A DNA stretch of 64,000 nucleotides, taken from NCBI RefSeq assembly GCF_004193775.1, contig NC_041008.1, forward strand, positions 10,497,731 through 10,561,730, in the 5' to 3' direction. Source of the DNA: Glycine soja. Lineage: Eukaryota; Streptophyta; Magnoliopsida; Fabales; Fabaceae. The position numbers and the translations under genes are program-made. This document shows, piece after piece, positions 22,981 through 33,131 of the stretch. Each line of letters starts with the position of its first letter. The stretch's first letter is position 1. Under the pieces are notes generated by a model, which saw only the letters and a list, made by a program, of their open reading frames with translations, was not told the origin of the DNA and made no database searches.

Positions 22981-23828
22981 GTTGGTTCTGCAATACGAGA
23001 ATCAGAAGAGGGTTGAAAAAAAAGAGAGGGTTGTCAATCAAGTCTCTGCTATGGGTAACTATTTCTTTGTTCCCCTTTGAAAACTTCTCCTCTGTTCTTT
23101 TGAAACTCAAAATCATTTTGTGTCATCCTTTCCACATTATACAGTATTTTCATTTGATGGTTTTTATTCTAGGAGTCGAAACTGCGTGGTGGTTTGGATA
23201 AGTTTATAACGTTTTCTAATTTTTATTTTGCTTCCATCAAAATATTTCATTTTTGTTATATTGTCAATTGTGCTTTTCTCCATCTTCTTTTTTGTGGTCT
23301 TGTATGCAAAGGTGAATGCTTTTGGTGAATTTCATTTCATCTCTCTTTTTTCCCATTTTTTTCTTCTATTGTTACTGGTATGCATGACTTCAATTTTTTT
23401 CCTGCACTGGTAAGCATTCTCCTTTGAAGCCCCCACCCTAATTAGATATGCAATTTTTATAATTTCTTTTGCTTCCTCAAATACGTCATTTTTTACATGG
23501 TGATTTTTTTTTCTTCCTTTAATACACAGTTGATAAAAGGAGTGTGGTTACCTATAGAGCTGACAACTGACCCGTGTAGGTAAGTATTGTCTTTTCAAAC
23601 CCCAATTTCATTGTTCTTTGGATACTAATTTTATCAGCTGTTGTTAATTTTTGTTATTAGTAATCATATCTTTTAATTTTGATTCATATGTTGAATTGAT
23701 TCATATGTTAAATTAACAGATGATTATCACTAATGTGCATTTTGAGTCTGGTGTTTGTCATACAGTCTATTTAGAAGCCGAGTCAATTACACTGTTTTAA
23801 CTGTGTATTTTTTTAGTGTTTTTCAGAT
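22981..23828. other. T-rich spacer between the PPR and MO25 pseudogenes
   Basis: T-rich plus strand with short open frames but no recognisable domain. It could include introns of the MO25-like gene fragment that follows. A short direct repeat GATTCATATGTT occurs twice near 23680-23710. Confidence 0.4.
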
Positions 23829-24416
23829 ACAGTTTTGTGTTGTTCTTTAAATTTGTAGAGTTGCTTAACTTTGATGTTGCATCTGATGCATTTTCTACCT
23901 TTAAGGTCAGATCAGAATCATCCCCCATTTTAATTTCCATTATTTGTCTTACTGATAATTTTAAAGTTCTACATGACACTTCTTCATACATCCGTATGGA
24001 TATTCTTTGCAGGATCTTCTTACTAAGCATGTAAGCGTGGTCTCTGAATTTTTGACAGCTTACTATGACGAGGTTTGTTTCCTCCTTGACATATTTATCT
24101 GATTTGACCATATCAAGGCAGCACTTTTATGCTGATTGAGAAAAAAATGTTTATCTAATATTTATACCCTAGGAAATTGTGGGGAAAATAAATTAATCGA
24201 TTAATTGTTCTGCTCTCTGTGATATAATTAAGTGTTCATATCCTCATATTAGAATATGTACATAGTACATATTGCAAATTGAATGATTGGTGTGGTTTTA
24301 TCTCCCATATTACATTTCAACTTTTTTAATAGGACTTTATGTTCCCAGTTCTTTGATATCTATAAGAGAAACTCTTGACATCTCCTAATTATGTCACAAG
24401 GAGGCAGTCTTTGAAG
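23829..24416 (+). pseudogene. MO25/CAB39-like scaffold protein gene fragment with introns retained
   Basis: Three consecutive exons are visible. Exon A ends at 23905 and encodes KFVELLNFDVASDAFSTFK. Exon B (24013-24072) encodes DLLTKHVSVVSEFLTAYYDE. Exon C (24349-24416) encodes FFDIY and then KLLTSPNYVTRRQSLK. Each junction keeps GT and AG. These are successive blocks of MO25 (family FFDYIQLPNFDIASDAF, KELLTRHKSTVAEFL, NYITRRQAIKLLGD), an armadillo-like partner of STE20/LKB1-type kinases. In exon C a two-base insertion after FFDIY breaks the frame. No exons before or after could be found, so this is a genomic (not reverse-transcribed) fragment of a gene residing elsewhere. Confidence comes from three collinear matches. 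Confidence 0.85.
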
Positions 24417-24749
24417 GTTTGTTCTGTCAACAATTTTCGACGTTTTTGTTTCCTTATCATATTTTTATTTCTGTGAATTTAACAATTAAATTTCTATGAA
24501 TTTTAGCTTCTCTCAGAATTTCTTTGGATGCTTGATGTTCGTTCACATCTTTAGGAGTGAAAGAAAAACATAATAAAGAAACACTGGGTAACTCTCTAGC
24601 TTTATTTATCATTCCTATAAGTAGAAGCTTAACATCAAGGCATATTTAAATAAAACAAGAAAATTAATATATTAAACCAGCCAGAGTTTTCCACAACATA
24701 AAAGGAAAAAGATGATGGCTCTTACAACTAATGTGATGAGAGATGACTC
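24417..24749. other. Spacer between MO25 and malate synthase fragments
   Basis: AT-rich sequence with no recognisable coding; the junction between the two unrelated gene fragments must lie here, but no inverted repeat or target duplication marks it. Confidence 0.4.
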
Positions 24750-24895
24750 AGACAAGGTACATAAGAGAGCAAGAGTGGGTGTGTGCACCTGTTCCACTAG
24801 CAGTTGCTAATAGAAAAGTTGAAATCACTGGCCCTGTGGATTAGAAAGATGGTCATCAATGCTCTCAAATGTGGAGCTAAAGTCTTTATGGTTAG
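24750..24895 (+). pseudogene. Malate synthase exon fragment
   Basis: The plus strand encodes [30 protein letters not shown] and, after a one-base insertion that creates a stop, RKMVINALKCGAKVFM. These are contiguous blocks of plant glyoxysomal malate synthase (family [54 protein letters not shown]; glyoxylate cycle). The match ends at the residue before ADFED, and what follows (GTTAGTACACG) may be an old splice donor. The downstream catalytic domain is absent, so this is a non-functional fragment about 45 codons long. Confidence 0.85.
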
Positions 24896-25498
24896 TACAC
24901 GTACACTCTACATTACTATGTAACTTTACTAATTTGACTATAGTTGTTAATCAATATCCAAGTTGAAAGTTGATGCATATATAAAAATAGTATAAAATTA
25001 GGTGTATTCTAGCATTTTCTTTTGGCTTAATTATAATTTTAGTGTCCGATTATAAGATTTTATTATCTTTATTTTAACCAAGAGTTTAACTCAGTTGGTT
25101 GGTGAAAGAGTGTATAAGTTGTTGTAAACTCTTGGTACCTCTTTTTAGTTCCTATAAATAAATAAATAAAATCTCTTAAAATTTCTCCTTTTTTATAATC
25201 AAGCCCTTTAATAATGATTTCATCTAATAATGACTCTATTAGACCAAAATTTCATAATCAAGCAAGAGTAAGAGATTAAAAATTTAATGAAGTCTTTTGT
25301 TTTTTTTAATTATATTGGAGTCGATTGAATTCAGTTTATCTTGGACCAGAACACTGAAAGTTGTTGTTTCTAATTTTTATTTTTATTTTCAACTTCTCAT
25401 ACTGATTTTGAAGATGCACTGCACCAAGCTGGGAAAATCTTATGAAAGGCCATGTGAAATGCATTTAAAATCTTATGGTTAAATACTTGTGATATTAA
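24896..25498. other. Non-coding spacer
   Basis: AT-rich, no family recognised. A phrase near 25080-25140 (AAGAGTTTAACTCAGTTGGTTGGTG) resembles tRNA-like or SINE A-box phrases, but no B-box was found at the expected distance. Confidence 0.35.
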
Positions 25499-25865
25499 TT
25501 TCTTTCGTGGTATTTTATTTCTCTTATTTTTATGATTTTTTTAATATGAAAATATGGACTTGGACTGCTATTCTACAATATGATAAAAGAAACATATATA
25601 TAATTTGTGTTTTGTTTGGTCATGTTACATTTTTTAAATGGACAATTTGGTTTTTCTTAATTAAAAATCTAATTGTTTTTGGTATGTTTTGTAATTACTC
25701 TATTATTTGCGTTTTATTTCTTAGTTATTTTGTTTTCTTTTCTTTGAAGCTCAGGTATGGAAGAGGATGTAGAAGTTTAGATTAACTTTTTTTAGTGTCC
25801 TACGACAAATATGAAGGCAGAGTAGTCAGAGAAACTAGCAAATTAGGAAGATTGGTGTAAGCAAG
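25499..25865. repeat. 0.37-kb direct repeat, copy 1
   Basis: The segment recurs at 26382-26756 in the same orientation, offset about 888 bases. Shared landmarks include AAAATATGGACTTG, ACATATATATAATTTGTGTT, GGTCATGTTACATTTTTT, TTCTTTGAAGCT and GAAGATTGGTGTAAGCAAG. The copies differ at scattered sites. T-rich composition and the AG before TATGGAAGA hint that it may include intron/exon sequence of an unidentified gene. Confidence 0.88.
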
Positions 25866-26381
25866 TTCTTATTATTACTTTCTTGATAAGGAGGGTATGC
25901 ATTTTGTCAATATTTTTAAGTACATATCTTTTTTTATCCTAAAGAAAAAATTAAAATGGTAGATTACCGATTTCTTTGTATTCGTAAGTATGGTTCAAAG
26001 ATCATGGCAGCATTAAGAACAAACATGAGCATTAGCTTCATTTGAGATGTAACATTAGAAAAATATCTATCAACCTAATACCCAAATTAGAGGATTGACT
26101 CACATTTCAAAGTGACAATGTAATAGAAAAGTTGAGTGAATACATGCAACCAATTATTTAGCCTTCCCAACTAACATGATAATTTTCTTTATTTGTTTTT
26201 ACATGGATGTTTATCCGTGTACTCACTATCACGCTACATTCAGAATATGACCATTTGAAATGTGTTTGACTTTTGTGTGCTTACTATCTATATCTTTTCA
26301 CTTTGGAGGTTTTTTTGAAAAGAAGAATGGAAGAAGGAAGGAAAGTGTCTGAGTATTTTATCGCTTAGGTTAGTTAACCTC

Positions 26382-26756
26382 TTTCTTTTGTGGTATTTCA
26401 TTTCTCGTATTTTTATGATGTTTTTTCATATGAAAATATGGACTTGAACTACTATACTACAATATAATAAAAGAAACATATATATAATTTGTGTTTTGTT
26501 TGGTCATGTTACATTTTTTGAATGGACAATTTGGTTTTTCTTAATTAAAAATCTAAATATTTTTTGTATGTTTTGTAAGTACTCTATTATCTGCATTTTA
26601 TTTCTCAGTTATTTTGTTTTCTTTTCTTTGAAGCTTAAGTATGGAAGAAGTTGCAGAAGTTTGGATAATTTTTTTAACAACCCCACGAAAATTGCAGAGC
26701 AATATATGAAGAGTAGTTGGAAAAACTAGCAAAATTGGAAGATTGGTGTAAGCAAG
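26382..26756. repeat. 0.37-kb direct repeat, copy 2
   Basis: Second copy of 25499-25865. Compared with copy 1 it has small indels, and its right end is followed by a partial re-copy of ATTGGTGTA. Between the copies lie about 520 bases of unrecognised sequence. Confidence 0.88.
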
Positions 26757-27233
26757 ATTGGTGTAGAATGCAAAAGAAGCTGATGAAGAACCTATTGTTA
26801 AATCTGAAACTGATATAAAGATCAGAAACCAAGAGTCTTCTAATGAAATCAATAAGATCATCCACATTGGTAGTTCCTATAACATAACAATGTTATCAGA
26901 AATCGAGGGTGCTAAATCACTATTCAATTAACAATGATTTACCTGAATTAGACTCAACTCAAGTGCCTAACCATCAAATCATGATCTTCTTTGTTTTCAG
27001 TTACGAGAAAGATTTGATGCAATTATTCATGATTTTTGTTTTCTTCTACCAAAATTCTATCTGATGTAGGTGATTCTTGGAATTTTGTTGACAAACTCAC
27101 TTGAAGATTCCTTCATTGGAGTGTCTCATCTCGAGAAACACTTACAAAGATTCCAAAATCTTATATATTTTATTGTTTTATCTTAATGCAGAGCTTCAAT
27201 GATTGGATGAAGTTTGGCATGAATTTTGAATTT
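26757..27233. other. Unassigned spacer left of the long LTR
   Basis: Contains a short plus-strand stretch resembling coding sequence (ADEEPIVKSETDIKIRNQE) but no family recognised and no splice structure resolved. Confidence 0.35.
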
Positions 27234-29792
27234 TTCTAACATCATAATAGAACTTGCTCAACTAAATAATAAAATCATCTCGGCTCAAAATAAGGTTGTT
27301 CAAGACTTCATGCAATTAATATAGAAACTTATATCCCAATGTGACATCCTATCAGAGCATTGTGTTCCAGCGTTCTTTAGCATGAGGTTCTCCATAGTCA
27401 TCCGCCTAACGATCTGTTCCCACGAACACAAAGTTCGAGATCATCATAGGATCCAAACACAAATAGCACACGAGGAGTGATTTATCACATTCCTAACTAA
27501 TATAGGGAAACATGAAAACATAGATATACATATCATATAAATGAAATATAACTTACTTAAACATAGTTCATGTCATTCCACCACCTGTTGCGTAACACTA
27601 CACCTCAACACAACATGCCTAATTTATTTTTACATCATTCACGTACTCAATGCTCAAACACAATATCACTCAACCAATCAATCAATATCAATCGATACAC
27701 AAGCGTTATGCAACATATATACTAAGACTCAATCTTATATGCAATGTGGTACCATCTAAGTGAAAAACCTCGTTAGACGCCCATGAGTACATGACAAGAC
27801 AAACCACACACTGGTAAGTCAGGTCACTCTCACTAGGTAAAATCAGAGGGAGACCAGTCAGGGTCACGCTGTTTTGCGAGAATGCTCCAACCATGTGGGG
27901 CTGACACAAGCTTAAAGGAGCACTCAAATCGAGTGTATTTACCCCCAAGGCCTAGGCTCTGAAAAGTCTGTTAGGGTCTCTCCCTCCTGATTCAGGTCCA
28001 ACCCATAAAATATTGTAGTACATAGACTCTATGAATTGTACAAAATACACGACTCCTCAATTATTCTCAAAATAATTTTATCTCGTTGCGCTTGTGATTG
28101 AACTCGTCGGGTCCCCACAGTGGTTCCCATCACAATACTCGTCACGCATTAACTTGTCGCCCTTAAAGGGTCTTATAGTTATGTGATTATATAATTCATA
28201 GCTCACAACTCAATGCGCACAACATCTCAATGCACACATATATTACAAGTTAATACATACTCAATTTATCACATACACTCAGTCTCAATCACAAATGGTA
28301 TAATCCCAAAGTAACATGTTATCACACCTCATGAATCATATACACTTTACCTATGAACTATGCAATACACACAATCACTCAATTGTTTTCAAAATTATTT
28401 TAACTCGCCACGCTTCAAAGTGATTCAAATCGTCGGGTTCCCATAGTGGATCTCATCACAATATTCGTCGCACAAAAACTCTCCGCCCTTAAAGGGTCTT
28501 ACAATTGTGTGGTTGCACAGTTCATAGCTCACAACTCAATATATACAACATCTCAATACACATGTATCTCACCATTCATCACAGGTTCAATTTGTCACTT
28601 GCTCACAATTTGAATCACAATTTCATAATTTCAATATAACAATTTATACAAAAATGTTTCTCACAACATGGGGAGTAAAACCCCTCAAACAATTTCACAC
28701 AATCATATTAAAATCAATGAATTAAAATCATAGGTGAAAAACACAAAAACACCAAGAGCACTCAATTTTATCAACCAATTCGCATCAGAATATCAATTGG
28801 TCGGTCAAACACACAATATCATATTTATAATCGTAAAGGAAAATTATAATTCAATAAACATCTCAAAATAAACCTCAATTTAATCCTCTAAGGATCCCTA
28901 CACATGTTCATTCTAACCCCCAATTGCGATAAATTCATCCCTTACCTTTAAGCGGGCTCACGTGTGTATTCCGGCAACGATAGTGGTATTTCTAGTGGTT
29001 TCCTGAGATTTCTCAAGCGTTTTCTCTGGTTGCTCTGCTAGGGTTTCTAAGAGTTAAAGAGAAGGAGAAGAGATTGAAACCTTCATTCCACTGTCTGCGT
29101 GCGATGCGTGTTTCTCCCTGCATAGACATTAATTTGAAAATACCAACTATGAAGATGTGCATAAATGAATTTTGAACCTGGTGTCCAAATTTCACGATGA
29201 TCCAACGATTAACAAGTCTGGGATCGTAGTTTTACTAGGACAAGTTTGGATATATGCGGGAAAAGAGAAAGCTCAGTGTGAGAGACATTTCTTCCACCAC
29301 AAACATTATCTCAAACATCCTAACGGTGAGTGTGTGAAAATAAGTTCCGAACCTCGTGTTCAAATTTCACGACGATCCAATGATTACGAGTCCAAGATCG
29401 TCATTTTAGTGAGAGAGGTTTGAGTGTATACGAGAAAAAAGAGAGTTTTGGGTGAGAGAGAAGGAAAAAGGAATTTGAGAGGAACACAAAACGTAGAGAC
29501 GTACCGTCACTCCCAAAACTGACCTAATATGTCTCTACTTATAGCTAGGGTACTCTTAACCTATTATTTACTCTATTTTTCTTTATTTTTATTATTTTAT
29601 AAACATGAACTCTATTTTATCTCCTATAAAATGAATAAATAAAATATTTTTTTATTTTCCTTCAAACTATTATTTTTATAAAATTATTTCTCCTTATTTA
29701 TTTATTTATAAAAATCTCATCATTTTTCTAAAACTCTATTTATTTATAAAAAAAACTTTTAAAATTTATTTTTCGAAAATTATGGTGTTACA
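27234..29792. mobile_element. 5'-truncated long LTR, homologous to the solo LTR at 34502-37124
   Basis: From TTTCTAACATCATAATA onward this stretch follows the LTR at 34502-37124 block by block: CCTATCAGAG, GGTTCGAGATCATCA, the CGCCCTTAAAGGGTCTTA motifs, CATGGGGAGTAAAACCCCTC, the CACGATGATCCAACG motifs and the terminal GGTGTTACA. The first about 130 bases of the full LTR are missing, so no 5-bp target duplication can be tested. Internal sub-repeats are visible: a roughly 330-bp block repeated near 28040-28240 and 28370-28580, and a roughly 170-bp block near 29175 and 29350. No protein-coding internal domain adjoins it. Confidence 0.8.
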
Positions 29793-30891
29793 ATGGTTAT
29801 ATTCAGTTGTTGAGAGGTCAATATTATTTCATGTAGGAATATGCTTGATAGGACTGAATTTTGCTTCTTATCTTTTCATGTTGTTGTCTTTTATTATTGC
29901 TTTGCTTCTTAATTATCTTCCATACTTCTGCTTATTAAGTGAGATCTTCATTGGTTAGCTTCTTCTTGAAAGATTTTTCTTCAAGTTTAGCTTGATGTCT
30001 ATATTTCCAATGTTGACAAGTCATATGCCTTTCCAATATTATGTTTTTATTTAATTCTTGAATAAGTTTAATTTTTTTATAATGAAATTTCTTTCTTACT
30101 GTTACGAATACTTTTTTTCTATCACACTTAAGGTTTTTAAAGGAAAAGACATGTATGGGCCAATATGTGTATAACAATGGACAATTAAAAACGTGTGGGA
30201 CTATTAAGTTGATCCAGCAAGGAATTTTACGTGGGTGGATAAAATTTGCATGAGAATTATTTTCTTTCGCTTGATTGAAACAAGGCTAGGCTCCGCTAGA
30301 GTTTCTTCATTATGTACACCATAGTGTTACCAGTTTTTTCTCCATTTGCTTTTGTGTTGGTACTATAATGTACCCTCTCATTCATTTTAACCGAAGACAA
30401 GTGGTGCAATTTCAACGGTCTACTACCTTTCATAAGTATTTTAATAGGTGGGGTGCTACAATGATCGTGCATGGTTCATTTTTGTAGGACAGAGCTCATC
30501 TTTAATAGGTGTTGCCTTCAAGATAGTCCACCTTACAGGCAAGGCCTCTGCAATCTTAGTCATAACAGCTGTTTATAAATGATTGTGATTCTTGGCTGTA
30601 GCATTTTATAGACTTCTCTATCTAATTTGGATTGAGGTTCTTGCAGTTGAATACTCAAATGTAGGAAATCTTCATGATCGAAAGTAGTTTACTTGCATTG
30701 GATCAAATGGTGGTTGCATTTGCTAACTTATCTCACTATAATATATAAAAAAAAAACTTTGTTTCTTCAAAAAATGTTCAACATTCCATCATCTTTTCCC
30801 AGCTTAGAGTTGTGTCCTTTGCAAGAAAACACCAGTACTTCTCAATTATCATCAATGTCAGAGAAAGATGTGAAAAACAAATCAGCATTAC
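29793..30891. other. Spacer between LTR remnant and NAA40-like pseudogene
   Basis: T-rich, no recognisable gene on either strand. It may include the intron that follows the acetyltransferase exon on the minus strand (donor-like GTAATG just left of 30892), but no downstream acetyltransferase exon was found here. Confidence 0.4.
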
Positions 30892-31215
30892 CTTTTGCGC
30901 CATAAGTTCAACAAGTTGCATTAGAAACCTCCCCAATCCCTTTCCCGGAACACGAGGCTGAAGCAGTAATTCATACACATAAAGCACTGGTATCTCTTCT
31001 TCCAAAAACAAAGCGATATTGTACAAATCCAACCAAGGGGCCACTATCTTCTAGACAACAAGTTTAAGTCTCTCCTGCAGTAATATTGTTGTCATCTCAT
31101 CAACATTTGAATTGGCAACCTCGTGCACAAATACATAATGTGCTTCAGGAGCAACCATTTCTCTGCACTTCACCTTTTCTTCCTTTGGCCACTCAGATCC
31201 ATATGGTTTTTCCAT
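30892..31215 (-). pseudogene. NAA40 (NatD)-like N-alpha-acetyltransferase gene fragment, copy 2
   Basis: On the minus strand an exon beginning with ATG at 31215 reads MEKPYGSEWPKEEKVKCREM and on to ANSNVDEMTTILLQ near 31075. After a stop (ERLKLVV*) the next block reads EEEIPVLYVYELLLQPRV, PGKGLGRFLMQ, LVELMAQK, ending at 30892 before GTAATG, a likely splice donor. The RVPGKGLG segment is the acetyl-CoA-binding Q/R-x-x-G-x-G/A motif of GNAT enzymes. YVYELxLxxxVxxKGLGxFL is characteristic of NAA40, which acetylates the N-termini of histones H2A and H4. The in-frame stop, the missing central part and the missing C-terminal exons make it a pseudogene. The first exon is shared with 20455-20602. 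Confidence 0.8.
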
Positions 31216-32302
31216 ATTTCACTGCAGTTTTGGGATATATAAATCAAACATTTTCATTAGCCCATTCATTATAACAAACAAAACCCAACCATAAACCTAA
31301 AAAATAAAAAGAGAGATTTTGACACTTATAATATCACACCATAAACAAATGAAAATAAAATCCAAAGTTTCAAACAAATTCTTCTCTCTTTCATTGAATT
31401 AGCTAGGTGCAATTTTTTAACAGAACAAAACCACATAAACAAAAGGGAAAAGTGACAGATTTTCCTATGCATTATAGAGCATCAAACAAATTAATCCAAA
31501 CAGGCATTTCAATTAGTTAGAAAGCCTGTTAAGTTAGTTTCCAAGTTCGTTAGGAGTCCAGGTAGCTGTTGATGTGTGAACATGAACACATCTTTTACTA
31601 ATCCAATAATATTTGAGAAATGTTATTTATACAACAACTGATGCAACAAATAATACAATTGAGAAAGAGAAAAAGTAAAACCTTTTGGTATTCGCATATC
31701 GCTTTTTATTTTTAAACTGTAGTGTGAATAACATAAGGGTAAAACATCATTGAGGTTTTGAAAGTGTATATATAGTGTTCTGACCTTAGTCCTAGAAGTA
31801 TGAAAATTTCAAAAAAGTAACTCAAAGTATAATCTGTCAATCACTTTTTTTGAGAAAGTCATCTGACTTATATTAACATATGTTTAAGAACAAAAATGAG
31901 AGAAAGAAGTTAAAATTTAAGAACTTTTTTTTTTAATTTCCTTAGTTTCATGAATTTAAGTTGCAACACATTACATATTTAGTGACCAAAATAGTGAACT
32001 TTTTTGTTTTCGAGTTTCCTTAGTTTCATGAATTTAAGTTGCAACTAAATGTGTAAGTTGCAACACATTACACATTTAGTGACCAAAATAGTGTTCTACT
32101 ATAACTTACTTCATCCGTTCCGGATTACATGACGTTTTAAAGAAAAAACTTGTCCCCAAAAAGATGTCATTTTACAAAACCAATAATTTCATTAAATATA
32201 TTTTTCCAAGACTATCCTTAATCAATACTTAGCGGGAGTAATAAATAGGAAGAGTAAACAAGTCATTAATTAAGGAGATAAATGGTATATTAAGAAATAG
32301 TA
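31216..32302. other. AT-rich spacer with a short tandem duplication
   Basis: No gene recognised. A phrase of about 60 bases (TTTCATGAATTTAAGTTGCA...TTTAGTGACCAAAATAGTG) occurs at about 31945-32000 and again, with an internal insertion, at 32020-32092. From 32103 to 32302 the sequence starts TACTTCATCCGTTCCGGATT, which looks like one end of a Stowaway-like MITE; the matching other end is not visible, probably lost at the junction with the truncated LTR. Confidence 0.45.
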
Positions 32303-32800
32303 TCTAAATAAATTCATTGCTAGAAATAGATTGATATTTGTTTTGTCCAATTTTTGTATCTCTTTATCTTAATGTGGTTTATTATTTTTATATTTGCAAA
32401 GAAATTTGAGAGAAAAGAATAAATAAACTAGGTTCTTCATGCGGGAAACCAAGGATAAAGTGTCTTAGTAGATGTGGATGGAAACAAAGATTTCATTAGA
32501 TAGAGAAAATCATTAACATTGCATTACAAGTAGTTTTGGCATGCTAGGTCCCAACATTATCACATTCTGAATTCATCCTTCTTCATTTTTATCATTTTTT
32601 ATTTTCTTGTTATCTCTTTCTCTTTCCTTTACTCCAACTTTCACATTTGCAATTCCCTATCTTTTCTTTCTCTTCTAATTGCTTAATAATTGGGTTTGCA
32701 TCACTTAAGTACAACCAAAGTCCACGTGGATTCGACACTTAGACTTTCATTTTAACTTTACAACTTGTTACAAATTGATACACTTGCCAATAAGTTAACA
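32303..32800 (+). repeat. 5' LTR (5'-truncated) of an Athila-like Ty3 element
   Basis: Matches 39064-39556 closely (TATCTAAATAAATTCATTGC..., GCGGGAAACCAAGGATAAA, CAAAGTCC..GTGGATTCGACACTT, ...GTTAACA). The first about 170 bases of the intact LTR (38889-39063) are missing here. It ends TTAACA six bases before the primer-binding site. Confidence 0.85.
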
Positions 32801-32806
32801 AGTTTT

Positions 32807-32824
32807 TGGCGTCGTTGACTTGAT
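32807..32824 (+). other. Degenerate primer-binding site of the Athila-like element
   Basis: TGGCGTCGTTGACTTGAT resembles the TGGCGCCGTTGCCGGGG-type primer-binding site common in Athila/Calypso plant Ty3 elements. It lies just inside the 5' LTR as expected and has several changes. Confidence 0.6.
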
Positions 32825-33131
32825 TGTTACAAACCCCAATTTACGGGTAATCGTTCTTGATTTTTTTATTCTTTATTTAATGTCTGTTTTATTTCTTTTA
32901 CCTTGATAACCTGCATGTAGTGTTTCTTTTTCTTGTATGTGAGGTACATCTGTTGGGGAAAACCTTGTTCCCTTGAACCTAGAGATCGAAACAACTTGCA
33001 AAAGGAAAAACGCTGCAAGAAGAAAAGAGAGCAACAAGAGGTGCAGATCAATCAAGGAGAGAAAAGACCCCCATCTGAATCATCCTTTCCCTCTCCTGTA
33101 ACCAGTGCACATCCTTTCTCTAAAGAACATA

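Noticed and set aside
25080..25145. tRNA-like phrase AACTCAGTTGGTTGG
   Set aside because: No B-box at the proper distance and no cloverleaf; not called as a tRNA or SINE.
29172..29423. 83-codon frame on the plus strand
   Set aside because: It falls inside the long LTR sub-repeats and is not conserved in the other LTR copy.
20455..31215. Helitron with captured genes as a firm call
   Set aside because: No convincing CTRR end with a preceding GC hairpin, nor a TC start between A and T, could be located, so capture by a Helitron stays a hypothesis.
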